Shown in pieces: positions 1 to 10,669 of a stretch of 64,000 nt of DNA. The notes below the pieces were generated by a model. The model saw only the letters and a list, made by a program, of their open reading frames with translations. It made no database searches and was not told the DNA's origin. Position 1 is the stretch's first letter, and the number at the start of each line of letters is the position of its first letter. The stretch is from Euglena gracilis (taxonomy: Eukaryota; Euglenida; Euglenophyceae; Euglenales). The stretch is taken from positions 31,452,542 through 31,516,541 of the forward strand of contig CP154955.1 in NCBI GenBank assembly GCA_039621445.1, read 5' to 3'. The position numbers were made by a program, and so were the translations under genes.

Positions 1-388
1 AAAAGTGAAATTGCAAAAAAAATAATGCCAAAAGCGAATACGCTTCTTCTGGAGCGGACGCACCTCCAGTATTTTTTTATCCATTGTGCAACCTTGGTGA
101 ATATTTTGCACCGTCATTCATATTTTATTGAACCCAAAATACAAAAAAAGATGATTTTTGAAGTTTGGGATGTATTGATCCCAAAGATGTGGAATTTGTT
201 GGCCAAAAAGGCAAAAATTTTACAAAAGATTTGGTTTCAGGGAAAATATTGTCCAAGGCACTGTTTTCTCAAGCAAAACCATTTCTAAGCAGACTTGAAA
301 AGATCACAAATAATGACCAAACTCACAAATTTTACCCAAAACTCAAGCAAATAAAAAAAAAAAAGAAAAAAAAAAAAAAAAAAAAAAA

Positions 389-427
<39 letters not shown>

Positions 428-700
428 TTCCCTCCCCCATGCCAGCCATTCGAGGATTGCCGGAACTCATTCCATTTTCCATTTCAAGTTAAGACAGGGA
501 AAACAAGGCTGAGGGAGGCAAAGACTTTGAAAAATTTGGGGAAAATTAGCAGAAAAATGCAGACATTGAAAAAACTTGTGCAATTTGCGGGGAAATTGCA
601 CATATCAAATTCGAGGCTGGCCGCCACCAGGCCCCCTTGGGGACATTGCTGTACATTGGGGGTGGACACTGAATGTGGTGCCTCCGCTGTACTGGGGGCT
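1..700. other. A/T-rich sequence with no gene seen
   Basis: A/T-rich sequence with a long A-run (about 350-425) broken by single G or T bases. I see no exon with convincing splice sites here. Short frames across the A-run translate only to homopolymer. Confidence 0.5.
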
Positions 701-767
701 TGTAAGGGGATAACAGGCCACCAAGTCCATTCCCCTCTTGGACCAGGGGGGGTGGCCTGCCCGCCAC

Positions 768-857
768 GGCATCGATGCGAGGGGTTGGCGCCGCCGGCCG
801 GGTGGACGTGTGTGGCGGCGGGCTGGAGGGGGCGCTGTGGGCGGTGGCCCGCGGTGT
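768..857 (-). CDS. Pro/Ser/Thr-rich exon-like block
   Basis: Thirty codons after a GGCCCAG acceptor: TPRATAHSAPSSPPPHTS, then TRPAAPTPRIDA, with a possible donor GATGCC/GTGGCG. Low-complexity composition makes coding status uncertain, but the phase agrees with exon 1546-1652. Confidence 0.4.
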
Positions 858-3795
858 CTGGGCCACACATTTACTTAGTGGCCCCCGGGGATGAGGGAGG
901 GGTCCGTCTTCCCAGAACAAAACCCACCCACTCACGTTTTTGGAAAACTTGCCCACCCGCAACAGAATTTAACCGACCACGGGGGCTTTGGTGCCCTCGA
1001 GCGCCTGGCCAGGCACGTGCTGCCCCCGCCCACACCCCAGGGGTGGGGTCAGTGCCTGGCTGGCCGCGGGTCAAAAAAAGTGCCCAAAATAGACTCTTGT
1101 GGGCCTCCAGTACCTTCAGCACCAGAAATGCCTTGGCCAAGTGCCCAGACACGTTTGGGCACACATATGCCCGACCCCCCCCCCTGAGGGGGACAGGGGG
1201 GTCGGATCCAGGTGCCTTGAGTACCTTTCACCGGCAGGACCCCCGGCCTTGCCCGAAAATTCAGCCTGATCCACAGCCCTCCTTCGGGGGACGCACCACT
1301 CACCCAGCCCAAAAGTCACCCGAAATTGACCAGAAGCCCTGAAAATTCTTCCAGGCTACCTGGCACACCACCTCTCTTGGTGAGGGGGCTCAGCGTCCCA
1401 ACCCACACCCACCATCGAAACCCCACATTGCTACCACAGTCATCCCGCTTGGGGATGGGGTCAAGCAGGACTTGAAAGAAGACCCGGCTCTCCGTTTTGG
1501 GTCCATTGCTGAAAAATTCCAGGGGGGGGTCGTGTGTGCGGAGACGGGTTCAAGTGAATGTATGGTTCGGGCCGCCTTCTGTGTGCGGCGGCGGTCGGCG
1601 GCCGCCTCGCGGGCCGCCTCGTCCAGCACCGCCGCCAGCGACCCGCCGAACGCTGCCCGGGGATGATGGGCAGGGATTGGCATGAGGTGAGGGGGGAATG
1701 GTCATGATGGGGAATGGGCCACCTCCATGCATACAGACAAAAAGGGCCAGAGGGGGAAAACAGCGCCAGGCCAGGAGAAGGGATGAAAGGCACCAAACAA
1801 ACAGCCACAGTGCCCACAGGGGGGGGGGGATGGTCCGGACCTGACTCCAGCGGCAGCAGCAAAGTGCCACAGAAATGACCAAAGAGGCGATTTTTGGATG
1901 CTTTTGAGGGGAAGGATTTGTCAAAAAGAAAATCCTAAATTTTCTGGTGCAAAATGTCGAAGGAAGATTGACCAGCCGGGGTTAGAAAAAAAGTGGTGTC
2001 GTAGAGGCATATTTGGGATCATTTTGGGGTGGTGGGCGTGAAGCAATTGTGACTGCAACTTATCAGAAATTTATTAGTGTTTCCTTCGGAATTCAAAATT
2101 TAGGGGGAATATGAATCAGTCTGCTTTTGTTGGAGCCATGCATCTCTCAGACAGCGCGAGACAAGCGACATTTTTTTTGGACCACAAATGGGCAGCAAAT
2201 CCATCACGACCAACAGGTGGTGCAAAAACAAAAAACTTCAGTTGGTGAGGGGATGTGTCCCTCCTGGGTGGACGGTCAGTTTTGAGCAATTTCTTGCCAT
2301 ATAAACCCAACCAACTTATTACTTACGCCCCCAACAAACAGCTCATACAACCATGGAAGGTTTGTTATTGGGGAGGGCGGGGTTTACTGCTCAAAGTTGG
2401 TCCAGATTTCTGCTGGGGTGGGGTGGCAGAACCCCCCACCGTCGGGTCCAGCAGGCTCCTTGAAGCCCCCACCCTTCCTGTCCTGCACTGAGGGGGAGGG
2501 CGTCTGGGGTCAGACCAATAGCACCCCGCAAAGAAAATTTTGACCTAAAAATTGGCATCCCCGGAAATACGGGGGCCTGGCGGGATTGGGGGTGGACCCC
2601 CCTACAGGGTTTCGGGGATTCCTGTACAGCCCTGGCTGGGGCGGGGGGGTTGTTTGGTTCACCGGCCCATTCCGGCTGACCGCTGCACCCTTGCTGCTGA
2701 ACCAGCAGCGGACCAGCCACATATGACTGCTGGGTGTGTAGCGCCCGAAATGTTGCATATGGGCAATGCCGGTGGTGGCTGTTGGGCAACGGGCTTTCCC
2801 CTGCCTGCGACGACGACGGCGGCACCCAGACCGCCACCGGGGGGACCAGCGCTGCGCGGTGGGGCCACACCTTCCACGGACTGCCGCTCCTCCGCCAGCC
2901 GCCGGCAGCTGCCGTGCGGGGACCGGCCGGGCGTCGCGGGGCCCCCCTCCCGGCGGCGCTCCGCCTCCCGCTGCTCCTCGAGCCGCTGGAAGCGCTGCAC
3001 GTGGCGGGCGGTGGCCTCCGCCAGCCCGCGCTGCCGGTGCTGCTCCAGCCGGGCTGCCTGGGCGGCGGAGGGGCCGGGGGCAGGGCTGGGGACTTGGGGG
3101 GGGGGGGCTGGTTGGAGGTGGCAGTTGGCGGTTGGGGCAGCAGTCGGGTTTGGGGGCGCCTGAGGGTTGGGGAGGGGTTGGGCATTGGACCACAACCCGG
3201 GGGGAGGGGGCGGGGGCGACGGCAGGGCCCGCCCTGGCCGGCGTGCTCCGGGAGGGGGAAGGCGTGCAGGAAGCCGCTGCGGGCGTTCATCGCCTGCCAG
3301 GAGAGGGGAGGGCTGTCCTGCCCCTTGCTGTGCTGTGGCCTTCGTGGCACCGCCAACCAACCCTGCCAGGCCCCCTGCGGCCCCGGCGGCGGCAGTCGTG
3401 GCCGCAGAATGTGTTGTCCATCACATTGGACAGGCGACGTGACCCAGAGCGGGTGGCTGTGAAGCTGCCGGGCAGGCGGGCCGACCTCCAGTTCCCGCAG
3501 GGCCTTCTCGTTCTCCGACAGTGGCTTGGGCTTGGGCTTCAGCAAGGGGAAGGCGTTCCCTGGGCAGCCAAGGGAGGGACCTGGTGGCCAGGAGGCCGGG
3601 CGGCGCCTCCCCGGCGGCAAGCCGTCGGCCGGGTCGGAATGTGTCCCGTCGGCCACGCCGCGGCATCGCACGAACATCGCCACGCGCGGGGGCCGGCACA
3701 CCCGGCAGGGGAATGGCCCGGGCCACGTCGTCGCTGCCCCGCAGCACGACGTTATAGCCCGGCACCACGACGTCGTCCTCCGCCGCGGAGGGCAT
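768..3795 (-). CDS. Unidentified coiled-coil, Pro/Ala-rich protein (multi-exon, partial model)
   Basis: A chain of GC-rich exon-like blocks on the minus strand: 3421-3795 (boundaries unclear), 3486-3536, about 3260-3293, 2871-3057, 1546-1652 and 768-857. Phases agree between 3486-3536 and the block starting at 3293, between 2871-3057 (exit phase 1) and 1546-1652 (entry 2 nt), and on to 768-857 (phase 0). The centre is a charged Arg/Glu/Gln/Ala-rich helix, likely a coiled coil; the last exon is Pro/Ser/Thr-rich. I do not recognise the family. The 5' part is uncertain because two frames look coding there, and the stop codon was not located. The composition suits a structural or scaffold protein, which is inference only. 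Confidence 0.5.
1546..1652 (-). CDS. Exon, Ala/Arg-rich helix of the coiled-coil gene
   Basis: Follows CCCGGGCAG. Reads FGGSLAAVLDEAAREAAADR followed by RRTQKAARTIHS. The first two bases complete the codon left by exon 2871-3057. The donor at GAACCC/GTCTCC is the best of several and is uncertain. Confidence 0.55.
2871..3057 (-). CDS. Exon, coiled-coil region
   Basis: Begins after GCCGCCCAG and ends at GGAAG/GTGTGG. Translation starts AARLEQHRQRGLAEATARH and continues with heptad-like spacing of L, A and F among R, E and Q (for example VQRFQRLEEQREAERRR), then LAEERQSVE. Exit phase 1 fits the 2-nt entry of 1546-1652. Confidence 0.65.
3421..3795 (-). CDS. Exon-like block of the coiled-coil gene
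   Basis: Reads M-P-S-A-A-E-D-D-V-V-V-P-G-Y-N-V-V-L-R-G, then DDVARAIPLP, right after a CACAG that could be an acceptor. The methionine could also be the start codon. About 100 bases further on, another frame reads better, so an internal splice is likely but I could not place it. Confidence 0.4.
   Translation of the reverse strand: MPSAAEDDVVVPGYNVVLRGSDDVARAIPLPGVPAPARGDVRAMPRRGRRDTFRPGRRLAAGEAPPGLLATRSLPWLPRERLPLAEAQAQATVGEREGPAGTGGRPACPAASQPPALGHVACPM
3486..3536 (-). CDS. Exon, coiled-coil gene
   Basis: Seventeen codons, PKPKPLSENEKALRELE, between an AAG acceptor (CTTGCTGAAG) and a GAG/GTCGGC donor. Phase 0 at both ends. It matches the phase-0 entry of the next block downstream (starting at 3293, AMNARSGFLHAF). 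Confidence 0.5.
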
Positions 3796-4975
3796 CTGTG
3801 GGCTACATCACAGGGGGGCAGGGCTGTGGTGGGGGAGGGGGGCGAGGGATAGCTGTCCCACCCCACGCTCTGCCTTGCGCCAGACCGTAAACAAATGAAC
3901 AATTTGTAAACCAAAAATTATCAGTGGGGGGAAATACAACGTGGGTTGCAAACAGGCGATGCAAAACAAAACAGCGTATTAGTGCATTTTTGGGTGGTGT
4001 GAGGGCACAGAAAAAACCATTTCCCCCTCAACCTGTTTCAAGGGTCGTCCTGTTTCAAAAAATGCCCACTGAATGGTTCAAGAATCAAAAAGAAGACCAA
4101 ATTCATCAGGAAAAATTACAGTTTGACGGCCAAAGCCCCCAGTTAAGTTTGATTTCCAGCAGAACACAAAAAAACAACAAACATATTCCACACCCTTTCA
4201 TATCGTGTTATGACTCTCGTTAACATAGTACGGAACAATCACGTGTTTTCTTCAGTTTGCATAGGGAGAACCAAGAACCAAGCACCTGCACCTCGCGCCC
4301 AACCCACCATAAATATGCAGGTGCCAAAAAATTCGAATGCACACACAGATGAGAATGAACAAGCAAGGTACACTGCGCATCTGTGACTGCTGGGCCCCTC
4401 TCTTGTGAATCGGAGTTGCTGGGGGAACTCCTTGGGGGGAACTCCTCACCGACCGGAGAATGTGAGCTTGTGGGGGAAATGTGTTGTCAGTCAGTGTTGG
4501 TGCGTGTGTTGTCTACCGGGCCCCTCTCTACCGGTCACCAACCAACCTTGCAAATAATATTCCATTGGATATGACGCGTCCAGACAAGAATTGACGTCTT
4601 GGAAAAAGGCCAAAATGCAAATATACTTGCAAAAAAAGGGCCCAAGTGGATAACCATTTGGCATAGGGGGATCTTTGGACATTGCGAGAGGGAAAGGCTG
4701 TTCCCGAAAGCCTGGGTGTCGGATCCTTCCCAACCACACCACCTTAGGCGGCGCACCTTGCACTTAAGTTTTTTTTGTCGATGTGCGCAAATGAGCACAT
4801 CGACATTTTTTACGAGAATGACAAGATGACCCCAAAAACCCAAAAATGTAAGCAGGTGATGTGGTGCCCCACGACGGGGAGATGGAAACAGGGACTTTGA
4901 CAAACAGGGTACCTTAGAGCAGATGCCAACACAGCACGTAGCAGATGTGCATAGAACCCTACAATGGCTGTCTTA

Positions 4976-5034
4976 TTAACTTAGGATGTTGACAGAACGA
5001 CATGGGGAGGTCTGCCTAAGCCTGCAGCGATACC
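4976..5034 (-). CDS. Terminal exon of element-borne gene
   Basis: After the acceptor AAATTTCAG, the 2-nt entry completes the codon left by exon 5266-5409. The frame reads YRCRLRQTSPCRSVNILS and stops at TAA. Confidence 0.5.
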
Positions 5035-7522
5035 CTGAAATTTGGCTGTGTGAGAAATTGGTGGTCAGAAATGCACAAATGGTTGGTGTGCACAAAGACG
5101 CACACCAACCATTTGTGTAACTGTGAAAAGGACCATGTGTGCTAGCTGAAATTGACGTGCTTGTAAAATTGTGCAAGTGGTTGGTTTGTGCAAATGTGAA
5201 ACAGAATTTTTGGACGGTTTGCGCATCTGTGCACACCAACCACTTGTGAATATTAACACACATACCATTTAGAGGGTGTGGCACTACTGCAGTTTGGAAA
5301 TCCTTAAATGCGAGGTATTTTGTAGAACTTAAACACAAAAGTATGACCAGCCTGCGGGCCTGAGTTTGAGCATCGGCAACTGAAGCTGCAAAAAACCATT
5401 TCTTAGCCCCTGAAACATTAAAATAAACAACATTTTCGGTTTTTATCCTCAAAAACTGAGTTCAGAAGTGCCCCCAGTATTTTAGTCCGAAAATGAGGCG
5501 CAGTTGACTGGCTGAAAATGGATGTGTCTACTGACTTGAAAATCCCTGTGTTCATCAGGGCGGTCCTGAAGCAAAAAAAAAAATCCCGTCCCCATACACT
5601 TCAACCAAAAAAAAAGGAAAAGGGGACTTTGGCCGAGGAATTATTTTGAATTTTTTTTTGAAAAATGAACCCAAAATACATGGGTTTTTTGATGGAAAAT
5701 CACATTTTTCCCAAAAAAATCTCCAAAATTTTAGGGTTGAAAATTGTTAGTTTTTAGGAGGGGGGTCAAAAAAATTCAGGTCAAAAAAAATGGGACCAAA
5801 TTTTGGAACATTCAAATTCTACTGACATTTTTTCCTTGGAAATTTTTGGATTTTCAGTGGCATTTTTTTGCTTCCAAAATCTATCAAAATCAAATTTTTG
5901 AGAAATGCTAAATTTTTAGAAGGTGTAAAAAAAATGGGGTTTGGGGGGGGTCATTTTCACCAATTTCGGGAAAACGGGGGATTTGGGCTGAAAAAAAAAT
6001 TGAAAATGAACCCAAAATACCGGGGGGGGGGGAATTGGGGCTAGATAAAATTAGAACCGACAAAATTGGAAGCCGAAAAAATTGGTGATTTTTTGATGGA
6101 AAACCACATTTTCTTTCACAAAAAATCTCAAAGATTTCAGGGTTAAATTTGGTAGTTTAAGGAAGGGGGTGGAAAATAACGAAGGTCAAAAAAAGTGGAC
6201 CAAATTTTGGAACAATCAAATTTTGCTGACAATTTTTTTTCTGTCAATTTTTTTGATTGTCAATGGCATTTTTTTTTGCTTCAAAAACCTCTCAAAATCA
6301 AAATTTTGAGAAAATGTTGATTCTTCCTTGCGAAATGGCCATTTATTGAGGAAAAAGTTCTAAAGTCATTTTTCTGGTCATCAAAAAATGACGTTTTTAG
6401 TTTTTCCAGACGTTTTTTTTTTGTTGTGTTCTTTTTTTAAAAAAAAGCATGTTTTTTTTTTAAAAAAATGGCTTTTTTTAAAAAAAATATGTTTTTTTTT
6501 AAAAAAAGCATGTTTTTTAAAAAAAACAAGTTTTCTTTGAAAAAAACATGTTTTTTTTAAAAAAACTGGCTTTTTTTAAAAAAAACATGTTTTTTTATTT
6601 CAAAAAAAAACAAGCAGCTAACCTTGGCAAGCACCTATGGTCAAGCCCCAAAATTTCCCCATTTTAGGCCATTTTAGGCCATTTAATGCCATTTTAGGCA
6701 ATTTTAGGCATTTTAGGCCATTTTAGCTATGGGCGCCTACATATGGGTCCCAAATGGGTTAAAAAAAACACCCGGCGCCGAAGGCGCCGGAAAAATTTTT
6801 TCGGGTCCAAAACTGCCCTGGGGGGGGGTGGTCCTTAAGGGGCGGTCCTTAACTAAAAAAAAAATCCGTCCCTTATGGACCGCCCTGGTGTTCCTGGGGC
6901 CACATAATGCATCACACTGACACGCTTCATTTGACCTTCTCAGACATACCTTACAACATGACCACTTTGAGCACAACACCTCCACACGCTGCTCTCCTCC
7001 GCCCTTGTTGCCAAGGCTTCAAAATGAAAAATAATTTGGGTTGGTGTCCACAATTTGTGAAAAGCCAAACCACTTTGATGGTTGATGTGCACATTTGTGC
7101 ACACCAACCGCCCAAACATACCAGCAGTATTCAAAGGGTCCAGCACTCCAGGATACAAGGGAGGTAATATCACAGCGTTGACACATTCATTTTCCAGCTC
7201 CAAACACACTGTCATTGGAGGCTCTTGGTTGGTTCTTAAGTGATCGGTGTGCGCAAATGCGCACATCGTCCATGTGTGCGTTTGCGCACACCGACACCAT
7301 TTATGCTGTTGAATGGGTGCCACAGAGCCTTAAACAAGGTTGGGGCATTGATGGGCAACTTGCCACTGAATTCAACAAAAAACCGGTAGCAGTCCTCTTG
7401 TGTTCTGTATCCCCCCATCAACCACCAGTGGCAGAATTCTCGAACAGCCCATTGTTTACGTGGCATGTGCAATTCCACTCCTTTTGTAACCAACTTCAAA
7501 AACCTCCACAACGTGTGCAAAA
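4976..7522 (-). CDS. Element-borne spliced gene (unidentified protein)
   Basis: Minus-strand exons 7298-7522, 7122-7223, 6950-7016, 5266-5409 and 4976-5034 with strong donors (GTATGT, GTATGTC, GTATGTG). Phases agree for the first three and for the last two. The 6950-7016 to 5266-5409 junction is out by one base and contains the hAT insertion, so an exon may be lost or displaced there. The largest exon reads ELHMPRKQWAVREFCHWWLM and so on, rich in W, C, H, F and Y. A transposase is the natural guess from context, but I see no catalytic triad and assign no family. The last exon ends in frame at TAA (4976-4978). Each complete intron contains one or more hairpins. Confidence 0.55.
5266..5409 (-). 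CDS. Exon of element-borne gene
   Basis: Starts after TAATGTTTCAG and ends AAATG/GTATGTG. Reads AKKWFFAASVADAQTQARRL, then VILLCLSSTKYLAF and KDFQTAVVPHPLN. The following intron (5035-5265) carries two or three hairpins with arms GGTTGGTGTGC. Confidence 0.6.
5556..6887. mobile_element. hAT-like TIR element, copy 1 (1.33 kb, non-autonomous)
   Basis: Ends are CAGGGCGGTCC at 5556 and GGACCGCCCTG finishing at 6887, flanked by GTGTTCAT (5548-5555) and GTGTTCCT (6888-6895). This is an 8-bp duplication with one mismatch. The CAGGG terminus and 8-bp duplication are the pattern known for hAT transposons. The interior is A/T-rich with no gene, a T-run/A-run palindrome block (about 6410-6600), a TTTTAGGCCA minisatellite and a UUCG-type hairpin. 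It lies inside the palindrome-rich element 4743-7877. Confidence 0.75.
6655..6727 (+). repeat. TTTTAGGCCA minisatellite
   Basis: Imperfect repeats of TTTTAGGCCA next to the motif CAAGCACCTATGGTCA. The same block recurs in the second hAT-like copy at about 44945-45018. Confidence 0.6.
6950..7016 (-). CDS. Exon of element-borne gene
   Basis: Starts after TTTTGAAG and ends GTAAG/GTATGTC. Reads LATRAEESSVWRCCAQSGHV. The upstream intron (7017-7121, 105 nt) contains the hairpin GTGTGCACAAATGTGCACA. Confidence 0.55.
7122..7223 (-). CDS. Exon of element-borne gene
   Basis: Starts after CCAACCAAG and ends CTGCTG/GTATGT. Reads PPMTVCLELENECVNAVILP then PLYPGVLDPLNTA. Entry of 2 nt and exit phase 1 match its neighbours. 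Confidence 0.6.
7298..7522 (-). CDS. Exon of element-borne gene
   Basis: Seventy-four complete codons after a CTTTCTGAAG acceptor. Includes LKLVTKGVELHMPRKQWAV, GGYRTQEDCYRFFVEFSGK and FKALWHPFNSIN. Donor AAATG/GTGTCGG; the hairpin of the following 74-nt intron starts within the donor itself. Confidence 0.6.
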
Positions 7523-8179
7523 CTTCAGAAAGCAAGCAAAGGGGTGGACCTGCTAGCCCACCTCTGGAGGTCCACCTGGCGCTGGTAGTTGTCACACAGG
7601 GAATGGGGGGTGGCGGTACTGGGGTTTTGGTGTTTCTGTCGGTGTTTTTTTCACTTTGGGGGGATAGGTCCGGGGTTTTTCGTGCCATTCCGACCTCAAA
7701 AAACCAGCAAAAAAAACACGTAATTCCCGGGAGAGCCGGTGTCAAAAACGAGAAATCGCTCGTATTTTTTCCAATCGTGTTCTCTAAAACACCAGTGCTC
7801 AAAGTGGTTTTTGGTCGATTTGCGAAAATGCGCAAATCCACCAAAAAAAGGCTTAAGTGCGAGATGCGCTGCCTAAGACCATAGCGCAATAAAAAAAAAT
7901 TCCTTTGGCATCTTCAGTGCAGCAAAAAAAAACACGACCGAAAAATAAGTTCCCCTGACAAAACAAACAAGGGGTGGTCGATCTCCCACTTCCGGATTTC
8001 TTGGTCAGCCATGGAGGGGTTTTGTGAAACACTGTCGTCAGTTCTGGTTCATTATTATCCGTTTTAGTGCCTTTGGTTGGAAGAGACGCCACCGCACGCT
8101 AATTGGGGAATTCACTTCTCCAGAAATGCAACACATCGGCAAAACACAGGCACATGGAAGTCTCCCTTTGAGGTCCGAC

Positions 8180-8450
8180 AACGCCTGTTTCAGGTTTTGG
8201 CAGCGAGGCCAACCCTCAGGTCGGGGATAGTTGGGGATAGGGGGTAGCAGCCCCAGCCGAGAGAAAACAGCGCCGACCTTGTGGGGCAACGCCGAACCCC
8301 AGACCTTGTGGGGCAACCCCGAACCCTGGGGGAGGCGTGCCTCGTCCGTCCGGCAGCGCCCTCCAGGGGGTCGGGCGGCAGGGGCGGCGCCGCTCCCGGG
8401 GCGAAGCGATGGCCTCCTCCCCACAATACAGAACGCGCTGCGGCCATTTG
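8180..8450 (-). other. GC-rich exon-like block, not resolved
   Basis: A GC-rich island. On the minus strand after GGCCGCAG one frame reads RVLYCGEEAIASPRERRRP. All three frames are open and Pro/Arg-rich, so I cannot choose between them. Confidence 0.25.
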
Positions 8451-8556
8451 GGCAGGCCTTTCCCTTCACACCGCAGCTCAGGACCCCAGCAATTGCTTGG
8501 GACAACCAGGGATGTGCATGACCCAAACTGGAGAGTGGCTGGGGGGGAGTTGGGGG

Positions 8557-9397
8557 GGACCAAGCACCTATGGTCATCCAGGATCCCAAACCCAGTCACG
8601 CCCAGTCACGCCCAGTCACGCCCAGTCACGCCCAGTCACGCCCAGTCACGCCCAGTCACGCCCAGTCACGCTAAGAGAAATCCCAGTCATCCAAGCTTCA
8701 AGCAGACATGATGCCTAGAATTTTGCAAAGCAACAAAATAAGTGAGGGTCTCTCGGGTCTGCAACTCAGTCATGCAGTTTGATGGAAAAGAGATGGCGGT
8801 TAATATAAATGAAGGTTATTGCTGAGAGAGTGTCATTGTGCATATTCAAGCGGTCATCCGTCTGGATGATGGGCAATGAGGCTTTCATCCATGAATCAAA
8901 CGATCAGTCTTGCTTCCCATCAGAAAAACTGGGCTCAGATTCAGTGGGTTACCCCCCGCGGGATCCACGACCTTTTTCCGGCAAGCCCGAATTTTCCAGC
9001 ATTTTTCTTTTTTCCAGCGACGCCTTGACGGGAATCCCCAAAACCTTGTGGTGGCAGTGTGGTGCTAGGGGGGAGGGGGCACACACCCACCCCTGTATAC
9101 CCCCCATATCCAAGCATCACAACCGACATGCCCAAGGAGCGAAAACGTTCGCTCAGCTTATTCAAGCACATCTAATCAACCAGTCACGCCCAGTCACGTC
9201 AAGTCACCGCACCTTTCAGGGTCCTCGAACCCAGTCACGCCCAGTCACGCCCAGTCACGCCCAGTCACGCCCAGTCACGCCCAGTCACGGAACCCCACCT
9301 ATGGGGGTCCTCAAACCCAGTCACGCCCAGTCACGCCCAGTCACGCCCAGTCACGCCCAGTCACGCCCAGTCATATCATAGGTGCTTGGGGGGGACT
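8557..9397. repeat. CCCAGTCACG decamer repeat clusters between inverted CAAGCACCTATG motifs
   Basis: Tandem CCCAGTCACG: about eight copies at 8590-8670, then clusters at about 9178-9200, 9230-9288 and 9315-9372. The block is bounded by CCAAGCACCTATGGT (8560) and its inverse ATAGGTGCTTGG (9378), which look like short terminal inverted repeats. The unique sequence between clusters (8690-9170) shows no gene. Confidence 0.6.
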
Positions 9398-9399
9398 TA

Positions 9400-10560
9400 G
9401 GAAATGGGGGGTTACAGGGTCAAAAATGGAACTCGTTTCACCATATATCCTTTGATGAGCCTTCTTGTTACTGTGGATTCTGAGGAAGAGATGGGGGGCA
9501 CCCCCCCCCGCCAATGCGAAAGCTCGGAAATACAAAGACGCCAAACTCGGCAATGAGCAACAAAATAATTTCAGGAAATTTGGTTATTGATTTGCTGTTC
9601 GGAGGGGTGAGGGGGTTGGAGTCAGGCTATTGCTTAAAGACCCTGGGGGGTCCACTGGCTGGCCATTTTGCTGGACACTGGAAAAAAAATCGACTAGCCA
9701 GACCCCTCCTCCCTGGGGGGGAGTCCGGGGTCCCCCGACTGGAAAAAATTTCCTCTGGCGCTGTGCGCCGAGGTGGAAATGAGGGTTTTAAATTGCTTTT
9801 TCTTGGCGGATTTCATTCAAAAAAACCCCAATGGCCACAAAGACGGGTATTTTTGGCAAGTTTTGGGGCAAAATTATTCCACCAGCTGGCCCTCCTTCGG
9901 ACTCCCCTGGGGGTCTATTAGAATTTACACCAGCCAAATTTGGACTAGATGCAGTCCAGCCCCCCCCCCACGGGTACTTCGAATCCTTAAACAAAAGCCT
10001 GGTTGGAGTGGAAGAATTGCACCTGTTTTAGGAGGGGTTTGAGGGGCAGGGGCGGGTAAAGGAAGGTTGGGGGGGGGTTAGGGGGGTTGCGGGTTGGGGT
10101 CTCAACTTCGGGCCATCACTTGATTCGTGTTAACCTGCCTTAAAATCAACTCAGTTTGGTCTTGCCATCGCCCGTTGGGAACAGCTAAGGTCAGCCCGCA
10201 GGTGCGTGAAGGTTCCACAATCCAGCGTGAGGGGACCCAAGCACCCAGCCACCTGCAAGGGGAGGCAGAGTGCTTGAAAGTTCAAAATGAAAATTTAGGG
10301 CATTTTGAGGTCCACAAAACATATTTATGCATTCTCTGTGTCGAGGAAGAGGGTTTTTGGGGGTGCCCATCAGATACTGAACCGACCATTCTTCGCATGG
10401 GGTCCGAATTTTTTCCAAAGAATGTTAAACGTCCCCTCAAAGCCCCCCCCAGCCCTTGCAAAAGTAAAGGCCGTCAGCAGTTGACAAAACAATGGCCAGC
10501 TTAAAAGGCCACCGGCTTCAGCCCAGCCTGTCAGGCTTCGGGGCAGGTCCTCCCTTTGGG
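9400..10560. other. No gene seen; G-runs and degenerate repeats
   Basis: Contains a hairpin-like GGCGCTGTGCGCCG at about 9757 and several long G-runs. No exon chain is supported. Confidence 0.4.
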
Positions 10561-10669
10561 GATCAGTGGGGGGCAAGCACCTGTGGTCACCAGCCCCTTT
10601 GGGTCCCACATCGCCCTGCATCGCTTTGAGGTCCTCCAGGGTGCCCCGAGAAACACCACAAAGAGGCAA

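Larger units (their letters stand above)
4743..7877. mobile_element. Palindrome-rich TIR element, copy 1 (3.1 kb), carrying a spliced gene
   Basis: Terminal inverted repeats start CTTAGGCGGC with a subterminal CTTAAGTG-type box: CTTAGGCGGCGCACCTTGCA at 4743, and its degenerate complement ending GCGCTGCCTAAG at 7877. Flanks are ACCAC and ACCAT, a degraded 5-bp target duplication. The interior holds minus-strand exons whose introns contain hairpins of the type GTGTGCGCATTTGCGCACAC. The element is itself interrupted by a hAT-like insertion at 5556-6887. A second copy lies at 41896-44903. Confidence 0.75.

Noticed and set aside
425-1342. 305-codon plus-strand frame
   Set aside because: It crosses the poly-A tract and GC-rich sequence with no protein-like segment; the minus strand has a phase-consistent exon (768-857).
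2766-3890. 374-codon plus-strand frame
   Set aside because: Arg/Pro/Ala-rich shadow of the minus-strand coiled-coil exons, caused by high GC content.
8590-9372. Regular decamer clusters as a possible CRISPR array
   Set aside because: Units are directly tandem without unique spacers of constant length, and the genome is eukaryotic.
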